This document shows positions 24,937-27,552 of a stretch of DNA of 27,552 bases, in pieces. The stretch's first letter is position 1, and each line of letters starts with the position of its first letter. Position numbers and translations under genes: made by a program. The notes below the pieces were generated by a model. It did not search any database. It saw only the letters and a list, made by a program, of their open reading frames with translations, and was not told where the DNA came from. This DNA comes from Oscillospiraceae bacterium (GTDB lineage: Bacteria; Bacillota; Clostridia; UMGS1810): contig JALEIO010000072.1 in assembly GCA_022769845.1 (NCBI GenBank), forward strand, positions 1-27,552. The letters are read 5' to 3'.

Positions 24937-25013
24937 TTTTGAAAACGCTCATAAAATTTTGAAATAAATTACATTATAATTTTATAATATGCTGATGTAT
25001 TTACTTCGTTAGG

Positions 25014-25042
25014 TTGACAAATGCACTTTTTTGTATTATCAT
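25014..25042 (+). promoter_or_regulatory. Sigma-A-type promoter for the APC permease
   Basis: A perfect TTGACA at 25014-25019 and TATCAT at 25037-25042 are separated by 17 bases. Confidence 0.75.
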
Positions 25043-25084
25043 ATTAATGTTAAAATTAGAAAAATAAGGAAGGAAAACGGAATA

Positions 25085-26521
25085 ATGGAAAATGAGCTCA
25101 CCAAAAAGTATGGACTTTTTACGGCGATAGCTATGGTTGTTGGCATTGTTATGGGAAGCGGCGTGTTTTTTAAGGCACAGAATATTTTAAACGCTACCGA
25201 CGGAGATATGCCGCTTGGTATTCTTGCTTGGATAATCGGCGGCGCAATTATGATTGCGTGTGCGTTTTGTTTTGCCACAATGGCAACCAAATACGAAAAA
25301 GTAAACGGTCTTGTAGACTATGCTGAAGTAACGTGCGGTAAAAAATATGCCTATATGGTGGGCTGGTTTATGACAATGTTTTATTATCCATGCATAACAT
25401 CGGTGCTTGCGTGGGTGTCGGCGCGATATACTCTTGAAGTTTTCGGTCATATGGACCCGACAACAGGGACGTGCCTTGCGCTTGCCGGACTTTATCTTTG
25501 CATAAGCTATGCAATCAATGCGCTTTCGCCTGTTATTGCAGGGAAATTTCAGGTTTCGGCAACAATTATAAAGCTTATACCGCTTACTCTTATGGCAGTT
25601 GCAGGCACAATTTACGGACTTGTTGTAAAGCCTGACGGCGCCTCGCAGCCACTGCTTATGCAAAATTTTGCAACCTCAAAGGGCGACAATATCAACGTAC
25701 TTTTTGGCTCGGTTGTCGCAACGGCATTTGCATATGAAGGCTGGATTGTCGCAACCTCAATAAATGCGGAGCTTAAAAATTCCAAAAAGAATTTGCCTAT
25801 TGCTCTTACTGTGGGAACTCTTATTATAATGTGCGTTTACATCGCTTATTATATCGGTGTTGCAGGCGGCGCAACGGTTGAAACGTTAAGAATACACGGA
25901 GCAATGACAGCATTTACAAATATTTTCGGATCTGTTTTGGGAACGGTTTTAAAGGTTTTTATTGCAATTTCGTGCCTTGGAACGCTTAACGGTTTAATGC
26001 TTGGCTGCACAAGAGGAATTTATGCACTTGCGGCGCGCAACGAAGGACCGAAGCCGCAGATTTTTTCGGTTGTTGACCCTTCCACCAATATGCCGTCAAA
26101 TTCAGCAATTTTTGGACTTTTGCTTTGCTCAATATGGCTTTTTTACTTTTTTGCGGCAAATCTCGGTATGCTGTTTGTTGTAAATTATGATGCGGAGACG
26201 GCGAATGGTTTGATAAAGCTTATTGGAACTTTTAACGCCGAAACAAATACATTTGCGGTTAATTGGTTTGGGTTTGATTCGTCCGAAATCCCCATTGTTA
26301 CGCTTTATGCAATATATATGCCAATTTTTATCAAAATGATGAAATTTAAAGAATTTTCGCCGTTTAAACGAATTGTTATGCCGATTTTGGCGATAATCGG
26401 TTCAGCGTTTATGGTTTTTGCGGCGGTATATGCGCACAAATGGGGCGTTGTTTTTTATCTGATAGTTTTTGCAATTATTATGATTTTCGGCAGAATGGTT
26501 ATGAACGCGAAAAAAGAATAA
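25085..26521 (+). CDS. APC-superfamily amino acid permease
   Basis: A 478-residue membrane transporter with about 12 predicted helices. The family signature GIVMGSGVFF near the N-terminus lies in the first unwound helix, and GTLNGLMLGCTRGIYALAARNEGP matches the helix 8 region of APC permeases. It probably takes up or exchanges an amino acid or related organic compound; the substrate cannot be told. The ATG at 25085, preceded by AAGGAAGG, is the real start, because the longer frame from 25031 begins inside the promoter. It is a single-gene transcript between two terminators. It lies between fucO and rhaA, but nothing in the sequence ties it to deoxysugars. Confidence 0.85.
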   Translation: MENELTKKYGLFTAIAMVVGIVMGSGVFFKAQNILNATDGDMPLGILAWIIGGAIMIACAFCFATMATKYEKVNGLVDYAEVTCGKKYAYMVGWFMTMFYYPCITSVLAWVSARYTLEVFGHMDPTTGTCLALAGLYLCISYAINALSPVIAGKFQVSATIIKLIPLTLMAVAGTIYGLVVKPDGASQPLLMQNFATSKGDNINVLFGSVVATAFAYEGWIVATSINAELKNSKKNLPIALTVGTLIIMCVYIAYYIGVAGGATVETLRIHGAMTAFTNIFGSVLGTVLKVFIAISCLGTLNGLMLGCTRGIYALAARNEGPKPQIFSVVDPSTNMPSNSAIFGLLLCSIWLFYFFAANLGMLFVVNYDAETANGLIKLIGTFNAETNTFAVNWFGFDSSEIPIVTLYAIYMPIFIKMMKFKEFSPFKRIVMPILAIIGSAFMVFAAVYAHKWGVVFYLIVFAIIMIFGRMVMNAKKE

Positions 26522-26534
26522 ATTTACAAAAATT

Positions 26535-26568
26535 ATGCACCCGATTATAAAAATCGAGTGCATTTTTT
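26535..26568. terminator. Intrinsic terminator between the permease and rhaA genes
   Basis: ATGCAC-CGATT pairs with AATCG-GTGCAT with one internal mismatch and is followed by TTTTTT on the plus strand. On the minus strand it is followed by a weaker T-run, so it may also end the rhaA transcript. Confidence 0.75.
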
Positions 26569-26606
26569 CGTTTTGCATAAATGATGGAAAAGCTTTGATA
26601 ATAAAA

Positions 26607-27552
26607 TTATCTTTTGGATAAAACCGTTTCTTCGTACTGTTTAATTTCGGAAAGATAATCAGATTTTACATTTTCTTCTTCAAGATATTTTTCCCAAATA
26701 TCACCAAAAGGAAGAGTTTTTAAGTTTTCGTTCAATACCATAAGAGATGTGGTGTCGCCGCTTTCCTGAAGGCTTTTAAGCGTTTTGTGCGGCATAAGCA
26801 ATGCGTATAAAATTGCCTTTTCCACATTTCTCATTCCTGTTATCCAAGCAGAAATGCGGTTAATTGAAGCGTCAAAATAATCGGTTGCAATAAACACTCT
26901 GTCCAGCGCGTTTGCCGCAACAATTTCCTTTGCAATTTCTCTTGTTTCGTCATCATATAAAACAACGTGGTCGCTGTCCCAGCGCACGCCGCGCGTGATA
27001 TGAAGCGCAATTTTTTCGTTGAATAAAAGCATTGCCGAAATTTTGTCTGAAACAACCTCGGTGGGATGATAGTGACCGTTGTCCATAAGCGGCGTAATGC
27101 CGTTTTTGTTAACGTAATTTAAGCAAAATTCAGCCGAGCCAACGGTGTATGATTCCATTCCTATTCCGAAAACCTTGGATTCAAGCGTTATATAAACCTT
27201 GCTTTTATCATACGGAACAGAAAGAATTTCGTCCAGCGACGCTTTAAATCTTGCACGCGGAGAAAGACGGTCTGCGGGAATGTCCTTGTATCCGTCGGGA
27301 ATCCAAATGTTCATAACGCACGGAACGCCTGTTTCTTCGGCAAAATACTGCGAAATTTTAATACATCTTTTGCCGTGCTCGATCCAGAATTTTCGCACAT
27401 TTTCATCAGGTGACGAAAGTGTGAGATTATCCTTTACCATATCGTGCGAGAAAAATGTTGGGTTAAAGTCAATTCCCATATTTCTTGCTTTTGCAAATTC
27501 TACCCATTTTGCAAAATGCTTGGGTTCAATTTCGTTTCGGTCGGCAAATTCG
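26607..27552 (-). CDS. rhaA: L-rhamnose isomerase, 5' end beyond the window
   Basis: The C-terminal 315 residues of an isomerase converting L-rhamnose to L-rhamnulose. The frame continues upstream of the methionine at 27479 to the window edge (ADRNEIEPKHFAKWVEFAKA), as expected for the family. Active-site and metal-binding stretches are intact: FGIGMESYTVGS, DNGHYHPTEVVSDK, RWDSDHVVLYDDE and ATDYFDASINR. Full RhaA has about 415-420 residues, so roughly 100 N-terminal residues lie outside. The gene ends shortly after the shared terminator region and converges on the permease gene. Together with fucO it points to rhamnose fermentation to propanediol; rhaB and rhaD are presumably outside the window. 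Confidence 0.94.
   Translation of the reverse strand, partial: EFADRNEIEPKHFAKWVEFAKARNMGIDFNPTFFSHDMVKDNLTLSSPDENVRKFWIEHGKRCIKISQYFAEETGVPCVMNIWIPDGYKDIPADRLSPRARFKASLDEILSVPYDKSKVYITLESKVFGIGMESYTVGSAEFCLNYVNKNGITPLMDNGHYHPTEVVSDKISAMLLFNEKIALHITRGVRWDSDHVVLYDDETREIAKEIVAANALDRVFIATDYFDASINRISAWITGMRNVEKAILYALLMPHKTLKSLQESGDTTSLMVLNENLKTLPFGDIWEKYLEEENVKSDYLSEIKQYEETVLSKR

Noticed and set aside
25031..25084. N-terminal extension of the APC permease
   Set aside because: It would begin within the promoter, before the predicted transcription start; the ATG at 25085 has AAGGAAGG.

Overview
The window is about 27.5 kb of AT-rich, gene-dense DNA. It most likely comes from an endospore-forming, anaerobic member of the Clostridia (Firmicutes), possibly an uncultured gut lineage. 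The evidence is the spore genes (sleB, ypeB, yabP, yabQ), the conserved Firmicutes neighbourhoods (yabP-yabQ-divIC-yabR, lon-ysxC, rnr-smpB), strong GGAGG-type ribosome binding sites, frequent TTG and GTG starts, and sigma-A-like promoters with 17-bp spacers. I see no tRNA, rRNA, CRISPR array or complete mobile element, and no gene-free stretch longer than about 300 bases.

Layout from left to right. Positions 1-250 hold a possible gene end, two hairpins and a terminator. On the minus strand follow a SAM methyltransferase gene (251-961), whose long leader contains a possible transcription attenuator, and then ypeB and sleB, which act in cortex breakdown at spore germination. Divergent from sleB on the plus strand are the spore genes yabP and yabQ, then divIC (cell division) and an S1-domain gene (yabR-like). 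A second plus-strand operon from its own promoter is lon - engB(ysxC) - pcrA - methyltransferase (5051-11107), closed by a terminator. An orphan 69-residue gene follows, with an inverted repeat in front of it. The minus-strand rnr-smpB pair (trans-translation and RNA decay) is next.

From 14222 the genes are on the plus strand: a DUF1015 gene, then serC-serA-DUF4867. These form a serine biosynthesis block with no recognisable serB phosphatase. A two-gene unit follows, with a six-helix membrane protein and a CtpE/Exp7-like P-type ATPase. Then comes an AraC-type regulator overlapping mtnN (MTA/SAH nucleosidase). The right end is a deoxysugar catabolic region: fucO (lactaldehyde reductase), an APC-family permease, and on the minus strand L-rhamnose isomerase (rhaA), cut by the window edge. 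RhaA and FucO fit a pathway that turns L-rhamnose into lactaldehyde and then 1,2-propanediol.

Most genes are ordinary housekeeping or sporulation genes. The parts I find most worth a second look are the DUF1015/serC/serA/DUF4867 block without a phosphatase, the hairpin-rich leader of the first methyltransferase, the AraC-MtnN overlap, and the orphan small gene behind an inverted repeat. I did not find a clearly new defence or mobile system.
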